Source of the DNA: DAOUBP01 sp964474695
Lineage (GTDB): Bacteria; Chloroflexota; Anaerolineae; CG2-30-64-16
Direction of reading: 5' to 3'
Assembly: GCA_964474695.1 (NCBI GenBank)
Contig: CAYYTK010000007.1
Coordinates: 62,001 to 126,000, forward strand
DNA length: 64,000 nucleotides
In this document: positions 44,965-52,312 of the stretch, in pieces
How positions within the stretch are numbered: position 1 is the stretch's first letter
Layout: every line of letters starts with the position of its first letter
Notes under the pieces: generated by a model
Told to the model about the DNA's origin: nothing
Database searches by the model: none
Seen by the model: only the letters and a program-made list of their open reading frames with translations
Position numbers and translations under genes: made by a program

Positions 44965-46278
44965 ATGCGCATTGTTTTCACAGTTCACAAATACCCACCT
45001 GAAAGCCTGGGCGGCGTGGAAATCTACACCGAAAGCCTGGCGCGTACGTTGGCACGCGCCGGCCATGAGGTGCACGTGTTCCATCCATCTTTCCTGGCTA
45101 CCACCTTCGAGGCGGTGGATGGGGCCGATGGTGTTCAGGTCTGGCGGGCGCCATTTCCGTCCTCTCGCACCTCCGAGGGGCCCGTTCCGCAGTTTTGGCA
45201 TACTTTCAGAGATCGGGAGAGTGAAGTCGCGTTCCAACAGCTTCTCGGCGTTGTTCGGCCCGATATCGTACATCTTCAACACCTGCAGGGCTTTTCAGCG
45301 CGCCTGAGCGCCCTGGCAGCGGATCTGCCCAGAGTGGTGACGCTGCATGATTACTGGTTCTTCTGTATGAACAGCCAGTTGGTGCGGCCGGACCAGGCTG
45401 TATGCGAAGGTCCCGGGTACGGCTGGAAGTGCGTGGACTGCGCCACTGTCCGCCCTGATTTGCGCCCCTTGCGACGACTGCGTCCTGCGATCGCGCTGCC
45501 ACTAGCCTACAGGAACTGGTATTTGCGCCAGGTTGTCAGGTCGGTGAACCTGTTTGTAGCTCCCAGCCAGTTCTTGCGCCAGCAGTATATCGCACAGGGG
45601 TTTCCGGCCGAGCGGATTGTGGCGCTGGAGAACGGGCTGGATAGCGAGCGCCTGGGCGAACCTGTTGACGTTCTGCTGCCTGAGCCTGGGGGGCGCCCGC
45701 ACTTCGGCTTCATTGGCGCCATCGCCCGGCATAAAGGCTTGCATACCCTGATCGAGGCGTTCAATCGGTTGCCGCCAAGCGCGGCTTTGACGATCTACGG
45801 CAACACGAGCGCGTTTCCCGACTATACCGAACAACTCAGGGCCAGCATCCGCCATCCCAATATCCGTTTCGCGGGCACGCTGGATCGACGGCATGTTGGG
45901 GCTGCCATGCGGCAACTCGATTGCCTTGTCGTGCCGTCGATCTGGTATGAGAACTCGCCGTTGGTGATCCAGGAAGCGTCTGCCGTGGGCCTCCCGGTCG
46001 TGGCCAGCCGCCTGGGCGCCCTGCCAGAGAAGGTGCGCGATGGGGTCACCGGGCGCCTGTTCGCGGCCGGCAACAGCGACGAGCTGGCATCCGTGTTAAG
46101 CGCGCTGGTTCAGCACCCGGAAAGGTTAGCCGAGCTCAAGCAAAACATCCGGCCCGGGCCGAGCATCCAGGAACACGCAATGCTGATGCTCGAAATCTAC
46201 CGTCGCCTGGCCGCAGGTCTATCCGTGGTGGGTTTAGAAGATGCGGATCCTTCACCTGGTTCATCAGTATCCCCCTGA
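44965..46278 (+). CDS. GT4-family glycosyltransferase with Cys motif
   Basis: This 437-aa GT-B enzyme begins RIVFTVHKYPPESLGGVEIYTESLARTL. A cysteine cluster (CEGPGYGWKCVDC, C-x8-C-x2-C) follows the VTLHDYWFFC strand. The donor domain contains GFIGAIARHKGLHTLIEAF and PSIWYENSPLVIQEASAVGLPVV. The gene is similar along its length to the next one, which suggests a tandem duplication. Its last 38 bases overlap the next gene in another frame. Confidence 0.87.
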   Translation: MRIVFTVHKYPPESLGGVEIYTESLARTLARAGHEVHVFHPSFLATTFEAVDGADGVQVWRAPFPSSRTSEGPVPQFWHTFRDRESEVAFQQLLGVVRPDIVHLQHLQGFSARLSALAADLPRVVTLHDYWFFCMNSQLVRPDQAVCEGPGYGWKCVDCATVRPDLRPLRRLRPAIALPLAYRNWYLRQVVRSVNLFVAPSQFLRQQYIAQGFPAERIVALENGLDSERLGEPVDVLLPEPGGRPHFGFIGAIARHKGLHTLIEAFNRLPPSAALTIYGNTSAFPDYTEQLRASIRHPNIRFAGTLDRRHVGAAMRQLDCLVVPSIWYENSPLVIQEASAVGLPVVASRLGALPEKVRDGVTGRLFAAGNSDELASVLSALVQHPERLAELKQNIRPGPSIQEHAMLMLEIYRRLAAGLSVVGLEDADPSPGSSVSP

Positions 46279-47503
46279 GCACGTCGGCGGCACTGAGCTT
46301 TATACGCAGGCCCTGGCACGCGGGTTGACTGCGCGCGGCCATGATGTGAGCGTGTTCTATCCGCGTGTCGCCGCCGCACCGAGCCTGGAGCGTCGAGTCG
46401 AGGCCGGCGTGCAGGTATTGGCCGCAGGGACCGAGGCGCACGGCCCAACCACGCGATTTCTTGCTACGTTTTACATGCCGGGCATGGCCCCACTTTTCCG
46501 CGACGCGGTCCGCGACTTCAGGCCCGATCTGGTCCATGTTCAGCACCTGATGGGCCTGCCCGCCGAGATCCTGCGTCCCCTCCGGCAAGAGGCCATCCCG
46601 TATGTGGTCACATTGCATGACTACTGGTGGGTCTGTGCTAATGCACAATTACTCACCAACGACAGCCAGCAGATCTGTCCGGGCCCGGATCGTTGGTTCA
46701 ATTGTGCGCGCTGTGCGCTGGCGCGCGGCGGCGCGCCCACCTTGTTGAAGCAAATCGCTACGCCGTTGCTGGTTCCCATGATGGCCGCGCGCGGCCAAAG
46801 GCTGCAAGGGATCTTATCCGAAGCCGCCTGTTTGATTGCCCCGGCGAGATTTGTGCGGGAATGGTATATTGCGCACGGCTTTGGGGCCGATCGTATTTGT
46901 TTGCTGCCGCACGGCATTCAGGGTCCGGCGCAACCGGCGCAACAACGTGAGCGACAGCGCGTGCGTTTCGTCTATATCGGTGGGCTGACCTGGCAGAAGG
47001 GCGTGCATGTTGTGGTCCGGGCTTTCAGCCAGTTGCACGGCCCGGCCGAGCTGTGGATCGCCGGTGATGAATCGGCAGATCCCCCGTATGTCGCGAGCCT
47101 GCGGGCCATCAGCAATAACAACATCCGGTACCTGGGCGCGCTCTCACGCGCGGATGTCTGGGACACTCTGTCTCAGGCAGATGTACTGGTTGTCCCCTCA
47201 TTGTGGTACGAGACGTTTTCTCTGATTACGCATGAGGCATTTGCCGCGGGCCTGCCTGTGGTCGCCTCGCGCCTGGGGGTTTTGGCTGACGCTGTGCGCG
47301 ATGACGTGGATGGGCTGCTGGTCAATGTGGGCGATGTGAGCGCGTGGCGCGATACGTTACAGCGGGTGATCGATGATCCTGCTCTTCTGGCTCGGCTACG
47401 TTGTGATGTGAGGCCGCCGATGCCCCAGGAAGAGCACGTCAGGCGGGTTGAGATGATCTATGAGCAGATGCTTGGCGGCAGGGCCGGCGGTTCGACTCTA
47501 TGA
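46241..47503 (+). CDS. GT4-family glycosyltransferase with Cys motif (tandem paralogue)
   Basis: This 420-aa GT-B enzyme begins RILHLVHQYPPEHVGGTELYTQALARGL. It has VTLHDYWWVCANAQLL and the same kind of cysteine cluster (CPGPDRWFNCARC). VYIGGLTWQKGVHVVVRAF and PSLWYETFSLITHEAFAAGLPVV follow. It is the paralogue of the preceding gene and the last gene of the plus-strand glycan locus. It converges with the LiaF-like gene 40 bases downstream; only a weak 7-bp hairpin lies there. Confidence 0.86.
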   Translation: MRILHLVHQYPPEHVGGTELYTQALARGLTARGHDVSVFYPRVAAAPSLERRVEAGVQVLAAGTEAHGPTTRFLATFYMPGMAPLFRDAVRDFRPDLVHVQHLMGLPAEILRPLRQEAIPYVVTLHDYWWVCANAQLLTNDSQQICPGPDRWFNCARCALARGGAPTLLKQIATPLLVPMMAARGQRLQGILSEAACLIAPARFVREWYIAHGFGADRICLLPHGIQGPAQPAQQRERQRVRFVYIGGLTWQKGVHVVVRAFSQLHGPAELWIAGDESADPPYVASLRAISNNNIRYLGALSRADVWDTLSQADVLVVPSLWYETFSLITHEAFAAGLPVVASRLGVLADAVRDDVDGLLVNVGDVSAWRDTLQRVIDDPALLARLRCDVRPPMPQEEHVRRVEMIYEQMLGGRAGGSTL

Positions 47504-47543
47504 CCACCGGCCCTTGTTCCTTGCCAGTTGGCTGTATCGTGGC

Positions 47544-48473
47544 CTATTCCACGATTTCGCGGATGATGATCTGCCCGATACCCCCATTGATCTCGACGTC
47601 GGCGCGGTTTTCGGCTGTACCGTAATTCGCGGACACGTACTCGTCATCGCGTTGGGCGAAATCCCCGTCCACGTGTATGTTGCCAAGGCCGGTATCGACC
47701 TTGATGCGGGCCGCCAGCCCTTGCTGGATGATGACTGTGATCTGACCGACGCCGCCGTCGATTACCACGTCGTACCGGCCGCGCTGCGGCAGCTTCACGG
47801 TCGCCTCACCGACGCCGCCATTGATCTGCACCTGAGTGAGGTTCATCTGGGTCAGGTCAAAGGTCGAAATGCCCACGCCGGTGTCGATCTGCAGATCGAT
47901 GGGGAGATCCCGATTGAGTTCCAGGTCCCAGGTCTTGCGCTCGTTCGTGGCAGTGTTGAGCGTCGCGCCCCAGCTATTCTCGCTTTTTAACGACAACCGT
48001 TCAATACTACCGGCGGCGGTGTGACTCAAGGCCAGGCGTTCGCCCCGACTCAGATCGAGCGTACCTTTGATTAATCCTGAGCTGCCTGCCGGCAGGGCGG
48101 CCAGGTTCAGCGTTCCGGTGCCGAAGCTGATGTCGACCGCGGCGCTTTCGCCGCCCTTCAGCGCTTCGTCAATGGTCTCGGTGCGCTCGACCGCGTTTAC
48201 GGTGCTGGAACCGATCTGCGGCAGGCCGAAACGGATCGCCGCGGCCAACACGCCCAGCAACAGGAGTCCCACCAGCAGGGAACCCCAGAACGAGCGCCGC
48301 CCGATGATGATGTCCAGGCCGATGGCGATCAGCAGCACCGGCCAAAGACGCCACAGCGTTCCCCAAATCTCCCAACTCAACAAATTCAGGTTATTCAGCA
48401 GGAGCACGATGCCTGCTGCGATCAGGATGATGGGCCACACCAGGCCGCCGCGGTGTTCATGTTTTGTTTCCAT
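47544..48473 (-). CDS. LiaF/toast_rack-like membrane protein
   Basis: This 309-aa protein has an N-terminal DUF5668-like helix set (PIILIAAGIVLLLNNLNLL and LWPVLLIAIGLDIIIG) and one more helix to residue 90. The following 210-residue domain is rich in beta-strands with repeated INGGVG, IDGGVGQ and INGGIGQ turns, matching the toast_rack N / LiaF C-terminal beta-helix. LiaF-type proteins sense envelope stress and restrain two-component systems. No LiaRS pair is nearby. It is the last gene of a three-gene minus-strand operon. Confidence 0.82.
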   Translation of the reverse strand: METKHEHRGGLVWPIILIAAGIVLLLNNLNLLSWEIWGTLWRLWPVLLIAIGLDIIIGRRSFWGSLLVGLLLLGVLAAAIRFGLPQIGSSTVNAVERTETIDEALKGGESAAVDISFGTGTLNLAALPAGSSGLIKGTLDLSRGERLALSHTAAGSIERLSLKSENSWGATLNTATNERKTWDLELNRDLPIDLQIDTGVGISTFDLTQMNLTQVQINGGVGEATVKLPQRGRYDVVIDGGVGQITVIIQQGLAARIKVDTGLGNIHVDGDFAQRDDEYVSANYGTAENRADVEINGGIGQIIIREIVE

Positions 48474-48485
48474 CGGATGCCTCTT

Positions 48486-48944
48486 TCAGCTTCGCGCCCG
48501 ACGCCAGATGAGCAGCCCACCGCCGATGATCAGGAGGATCGGCCAGAGGGTATTGAAGTCCAGCCAGCGCAGCCAGGGCAAGTTCAGGTTGTCGAGCAGC
48601 ACCACGCAGCCGATGATGATCAGCGCGGCGCCTAGAATCAGGCCCGTCTTGGGGTTAGGTTCGCGAATAGCATGCCGGAGGTCCGCGCCCAGGGTGCGCA
48701 CCCGGTCCGCCATTTCGTCTGCGCCGCCGTGAATGGTGTCGCTGCCGCCTATCTCGCCTTCGCCTTCGTAGGGCACAATGATCCACAGGACCAGATAGAG
48801 GATCATGCCGATCCCGCTGCCCAGTGCGAGCAGCACGAAGAAGAGCCGGACCAGCGTAGCGTCGATCTTCAGATACTGCGCAAGGCCACCACACACACCG
48901 CCGACCATTTGATCAGAGCGGCTGCGATAGAGTCGATTACTCAT
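48486..48944 (-). CDS. PspC-domain membrane protein
   Basis: This 152-aa protein has an N-terminal PspC domain (LYRSRSDQMVGGVCGGLAQYL, ATLVRLFFVLLAL, GMILYLVLWIIVP) and, after an acidic linker, a DUF5668-like pair of helices (GLILGAALIIIGCVVLLDNL, LWPILLIIGGGLLIWRR). PspC proteins sense membrane stress. The start is ATG 48944 with GAGGAG six bases upstream; the frame runs on to 48971 without support. It lies between the frameshifted gene and the LiaF-like gene. Confidence 0.88.
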   Translation of the reverse strand: MSNRLYRSRSDQMVGGVCGGLAQYLKIDATLVRLFFVLLALGSGIGMILYLVLWIIVPYEGEGEIGGSDTIHGGADEMADRVRTLGADLRHAIREPNPKTGLILGAALIIIGCVVLLDNLNLPWLRWLDFNTLWPILLIIGGGLLIWRRARS

Positions 48945-48967
48945 TGATGTCTCCTCAAGGTCAGAGA

Positions 48968-49593
48968 TCAACCCCGTTTGATCAGCACACGGCCGACCAG
49001 GACGATCCCAAACAGGATCAGCGCGGCCGGCATGATGTAGTTGAACAGGTCACCCATGGACAGGATCAGCAGAACTCCCATGACCCCCAGGATACCGGCC
49101 GGGATCAACGCCCATTTCGCGCGCCCTTCCGGGTTCGGCAGCAGGTAAACCAGCGCGAAGGTGGCCGCCAGGCCCAGGAAGAAGAGGCCGCCGACCACCA
49201 TGCCATCCAGGGTGATCTACGCGCTGCGTCGCGACTTTTGGTGAGCGCACCGGCAGGGATGATCGCCCACCAAAAGTCGCGACGCAGCGCGTAGATCACC
49301 CAGAAGGCCAGGCCGATGGCGCCCAGGAAGAAGGCGCCGCCCAGGGCGCCCAGGCTCTCGCCGAACCCGATCAAAGCGGCGAGCCCAAGCAGGGTAAAGC
49401 CCGGGATGATGGCCCACCACTGTTCGCGATTGGCGGCGAACACGTAGAGGAATGCCAGGCCGCCAAGGCCAAACAGCACGACCCAGATCAGGTTCTCCAT
49501 GCTGCCGAGCAGCTCAAGATTCTGCGCCAAGAAGACCAGGCCGGCGACAACCAGCAAAGCGCCCAGTATAATCGATGTGCGTCTGTCTTGCAT
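48968..49593 (-). pseudogene. DUF5668-like membrane protein gene frameshifted by a 29-nt inverted duplication
   Basis: Two minus-strand frames together encode one hydrophobic protein. Residues from ATG 49593 (GGGAGG four bases upstream) run through DRRTSIILGALLVVAGLVFL, GGAFFLGAIGLAFWV and FWWAIIPAGALT. The sequence then loses similarity, and the other frame resumes at GMVVGGLFFLGLAATFALVYL and ends at 48968. Removing 29 nt of the second arm of the inverted repeat restores one frame of about 198 codons and joins AGALT to LDGMVVGGLFFLG. As written, translation would continue in the wrong frame to 49105. It heads the PspC/LiaF-like operon. It may be a real mutation or an assembly error. Confidence 0.75.
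49210..49301. repeat. Perfect 34-bp inverted repeat with 24-bp loop inside a coding region
   Basis: Bases 49210-49243 are repeated in perfect inverted order at 49268-49301, enclosing 24 bp. The right arm (as listed) is the natural coding sequence for VIYALRRDFW. The left arm is the extra copy, flanked by ACC on both sides on the minus strand. The duplicated 29 nt shifts the reading frame. Confidence 0.93.
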
Positions 49594-49649
49594 TTTTCCT
49601 CCCTGCAACGATGCGATCTGGCTTCGGAGAAGCTATTGTTGTTTACCTA

Positions 49650-49706
49650 TACGCATTCCGGGCCGGAGAGTTGCACGCTGGATAGCCCAGCGTGTACGCA
49701 TTCCGG
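49650..49706. promoter_or_regulatory. Repeated motif and palindrome upstream of the envelope-stress operon
   Basis: TACGCATTCCGG occurs at 49650-49661 and again at 49695-49706 (45 bp apart). Between them is the palindrome CGCTGG-atagc-CCAGCG at 49676-49692. The block lies about 60-110 bp before the first gene of the minus-strand operon and about 150-210 bp before the divergent DUF4870-like gene, so it may be a shared operator. No clear -35/-10 pair was found. Confidence 0.45.
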
Positions 49707-49858
49707 CAAGCTCTGTGTGCAGGCTGAGCTTGGGGCAGCATGGTGAAACCAATTCCCGGGTTCCTGCGTAATGAAAGCATAGAGTGCAGTGAGAGCAGGC
49801 CCATTTGGAAGTTGAACCCGGCATCTCTGGCACTCAGTCACGCCGTATGGAGGAACCC

Positions 49859-50620
49859 ATGGCTGAAGAGGAACGCGAGAAGCAGCCTTTCGAGCCGGCG
49901 CCGGAATTCCGGGATCTGGACGAGGCGCCCAAGCCGGAGGAAGTACTATCTGAGAAAGTGTCAGAGCAGGCAGAGGCCGTGATTGCCGAGCTGGGGGAGT
50001 TGCACGAGTCGCTGGCGCCGGCCGAGCCGATCGCCGGAACCGTGGTCGAGCAAGTTGCCGAGGCCGAGACAGCGGTCGAGCTGGCCGCTGAGGCAGTCGC
50101 GGCGCCGGCCGTCGAGTCGGGCGAAGTCGTTGTTGAGACCGTAGGAGAGCAGGCCGCTGGGATCGAGGAAATGGCCGAAGAGACCGCGGTTGTAGAATCT
50201 GCCGCATTGCCTGGGGATACAGCCGGGCAGATGCCAAAGCCGGCGGCCGAGGTGGCAGAGAGCACCAGCGATGATCGCCTGGTGTCGGCGCTGGCCTGGC
50301 TCTCGATGGTGATCTTGCAGTTGCCGATCGTCTCGATCGTCCAACTGCTATCGGTGACCAATCGCGAGCGACCCTTCCAAAGACATCACGCGGTGACGTC
50401 ACTGCTGTTTTATGCGGGCGGCATCGTGTATGAGATCGTGGCTGGCATCGCCTATGTCATCCTGGGCCTGTTGACGCTCGGTATCGGCTTCGCGTGCCTG
50501 TGGGTGATCTTCTTTGTGCCGCATCTGTTTGGGTTGTACTTCGCTTTGCAGGCCTACAACGGCAAACGCGTGGAACTTCCCGGCTTGTCGAGCTTCGGCC
50601 GCAACCAGGGATGGATGTAG
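49859..50620 (+). CDS. DUF4870-like membrane protein with long acidic N-terminus
   Basis: This 253-aa protein has a strongly acidic first 150 residues composed of Glu, Ala and Val in repeated stretches (VEQVAEAETAVELAAEAVAA), probably helical or disordered. The last 100 residues hold three hydrophobic helices in the Tic20/DUF4870 pattern (DDRLVSALAWLSMVIL, ERPFQRHHAVTSLLFYAGG, and a final double helix). The ATG at 49859 is preceded by GGAGG at five bases; an earlier in-frame start (49805) lacks one. The function is unknown. A very strong bidirectional terminator follows. Confidence 0.8.
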   Translation: MAEEEREKQPFEPAPEFRDLDEAPKPEEVLSEKVSEQAEAVIAELGELHESLAPAEPIAGTVVEQVAEAETAVELAAEAVAAPAVESGEVVVETVGEQAAGIEEMAEETAVVESAALPGDTAGQMPKPAAEVAESTSDDRLVSALAWLSMVILQLPIVSIVQLLSVTNRERPFQRHHAVTSLLFYAGGIVYEIVAGIAYVILGLLTLGIGFACLWVIFFVPHLFGLYFALQAYNGKRVELPGLSSFGRNQGWM

Positions 50621-50646
50621 AGCGGATGATTGGGCCAGAATAGCCT

Positions 50647-50695
50647 AAGTTAAGAAACCCGGTTTCTCGCAGAAACCGGGTTTCTTAACTTTTTA
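50647..50695. terminator. Strong bidirectional terminator
   Basis: A 21-bp perfect stem (50647-50667 with 50671-50691) and a 3-nt loop CGC are followed by TTTTT on the plus strand and by an AT-rich flank on the other. It separates the plus-strand DUF4870-like gene from the minus-strand genes that end at 50711. Confidence 0.92.
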
Positions 50696-50710
50696 TGTCA
50701 TAGCTGGCGG

Positions 50711-50935
50711 TCAGCGAAGCAGCGTGAATATCGCAAGGACTGCCGCGACCGCGAAGGCGACCAGCGCGACGATGGCCGCCCGCCGCATTTCACCGCTGCG
50801 AGCCACCCAAAGGCCGCCGACCAGCCCCAGCACGGAAACGACGAGCATCACAACCGCATTGTCGAAGAGCATCAGGAACAATATGCCGATGGCGGCGGCG
50901 ATAGCGTACTTGTCGGAAGCAGCCAGTTGGCGCAC
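50711..50935 (-). CDS. Small three-helix membrane protein
   Basis: This 74-aa hydrophobic protein has segments at about 10-28, 29-45 and 52-72 separated by short loops (ARSGEMRR). The start is GTG at 50933-50935 with AGGGGG six bases upstream. It begins 10 bases after the NTPase stop, so the two are probably co-transcribed. I recognise no family. It ends at the strong bidirectional terminator. Confidence 0.65.
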   Translation of the reverse strand: MRQLAASDKYAIAAAIGILFLMLFDNAVVMLVVSVLGLVGGLWVARSGEMRRAAIVALVAFAVAAVLAIFTLLR

Positions 50936-50945
50936 TTCATGCCCC

Positions 50946-51500
50946 CTATCCGGTTTGAGCCTGCGTCTCCAGCACCAACTTTACGATTTGGGCGGGGACT
51001 TCGGCGCGGTTGGTTGAGGTCACGCGTACTCTGACCAGGTCGGTGCGGCCCAGGCGCGCGGCCAGCTCGTTGACGAGATACTCACGTACAATCACGATCG
51101 CATTGGGGATGCGCACCGGATCGGCCAGCGGCTCCAGCGCAAAGGCAAATCCGGCATTTCGGTGCAGCTCCAACGGCCCGATTTCATCGATCACCAGCCA
51201 ATCCGCATTGGCCAGCAGCGCGGCCGCCAGGACGCCGCGTGCCCATCCGATTGCACTGTCCTCAAGCCGGTAGATGCCGATATCGGGCTGTTCTTCTGAT
51301 GCCACAACCCTGGCGAAGGTGTGATGTTGGCCCGTGGTCAGGTCCACCATCTGAATCCCGGTTTTGGTCCCTGCAGCGTCCAGAAGCGGCGGGGAGATGA
51401 ACCCGGCGATTTTGACACCGGTGGCGCGCAGTCCGGGTAACGCCTTCCAGCATGCGGTTGTTTTGCCCGTGCCGTTTGGGCCGGTGAGAAGGATGAACAT
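50946..51500 (-). CDS. THEP1-like nucleoside-triphosphatase (NTPase_1 / DUF265)
   Basis: This 184-aa P-loop NTPase has Walker A GPNGTGKTT at residues 7-15, GLRATGVKIAGFISPP, and the Walker B region WLVIDEIGPLEL. The layout matches the THEP1 family of nucleotide phosphatase/kinases, whose physiological role is unclear. The protein ends with a short strand and LETQAQTG. A possible promoter lies about 100 bases upstream. It precedes the small membrane protein gene on the same strand. Confidence 0.82.
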   Translation of the reverse strand: MFILLTGPNGTGKTTACWKALPGLRATGVKIAGFISPPLLDAAGTKTGIQMVDLTTGQHHTFARVVASEEQPDIGIYRLEDSAIGWARGVLAAALLANADWLVIDEIGPLELHRNAGFAFALEPLADPVRIPNAIVIVREYLVNELAARLGRTDLVRVRVTSTNRAEVPAQIVKLVLETQAQTG

Positions 51501-51598
51501 CGTTGTTCAAGCTCCAAGGGTATGATGGGCGAGCCTGCCCCATTTTTGAAGTCTTTCCACAAACAACCTCGCGGTGAGAGATACAGTCTCTTGCCTTC

Positions 51599-51627
51599 AT
51601 AGTACGCTAATCGTGTTGGACGCGCAA
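51599..51627 (-). promoter_or_regulatory. Possible promoter of the THEP1-like gene
   Basis: Minus-strand TTGCGC (51622-51627), 17-bp spacer, TACTAT (51599-51604), leaving a leader of about 95 nt. Both hexamers are imperfect. The rest of the 51501-51706 gap shows no gene. Confidence 0.4.
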
Positions 51628-51706
51628 AAAAGGCCGGGCGAGTGTTGAGACCTTGACCTATTTCATAGTGATAGGAGTCCGTTGATTGGGACAGCGGGCG
51701 GCGCGC

Positions 51707-52246
51707 CTATCGCAGCATCAAGACCATCAGCTCTTCATCCCAATATCGGTCGCCCGATTTCAGCGTGCGGGGCGCAATGCCGTATTGTTGAAAGCCCAAT
51801 GATCGATAAAGGCTGCGTGCCGCACGTGCGGTCGGCACCACGGCCAGCAACAGTTGTTCCAGCCCCGCCAGCCGCCTGGCCTCCGAGATCAACGCCTGCG
51901 CCAGTGCCTTGCCCACGCCCTGGCCGCGCACCTCAGGTGCGACGAACAGGCTGACCAAGGTCCCCTTGTGGCGCTCTTTGGGGCCTTGTTCGCGAAAGAA
52001 GCCGACGATGCCGATCATTCGAGTTGAGCCGGGCATGTCGCCCGGCCCAAATGGGTCCTGCTCGAAGGCGCCCAGGTAGAAGTTCTCATTCCCGCCTTGT
52101 TGGAGCCGGCGCAGCATCGGCTCCTGGCCGCGCCGCAGCGTCTCCTCGTAGGTGGAGCCGAACGCTTCAGGGCTGTCGGTCAGTGCCTGTAACCGCAGCC
52201 GCCAGAGCGCCTCAAGATCGTCGCCGCCAAGTCGACGTATGAACAT
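51707..52246 (-). CDS. GNAT-family N-acetyltransferase
   Basis: This 179-aa acetyltransferase has the acetyl-CoA motif LFVAPEVRGQGVGKALAQALISEA and the C-terminal NAT block (ARSLYRSLGFQQYGIAPRTLK). The ATG at 52246 follows AAGGAG by seven bases; the frame extends to 52288 without support. The substrate is unknown. It lies downstream of the tyrosine-kinase gene but is separated from it by a terminator. Confidence 0.86.
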   Translation of the reverse strand: MFIRRLGGDDLEALWRLRLQALTDSPEAFGSTYEETLRRGQEPMLRRLQQGGNENFYLGAFEQDPFGPGDMPGSTRMIGIVGFFREQGPKERHKGTLVSLFVAPEVRGQGVGKALAQALISEARRLAGLEQLLLAVVPTARAARSLYRSLGFQQYGIAPRTLKSGDRYWDEELMVLMLR

Positions 52247-52261
52247 GACCGAGCTCCTTGA

Positions 52262-52301
52262 AAACAAAGAGAAACTTCCGGGGGCCACGTCCGGAAGTTT
52301 C
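52262..52301 (-). terminator. Terminator of the tyrosine autokinase gene
   Basis: On the minus strand an 11-bp stem (GAAACTTCCGG and its complement, 52271-52281 with 52291-52301) is followed by TCTTTGTTTT, 12 bases after the stop. Confidence 0.8.
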
Positions 52302-52312
52302 GTTGGTCGTAC

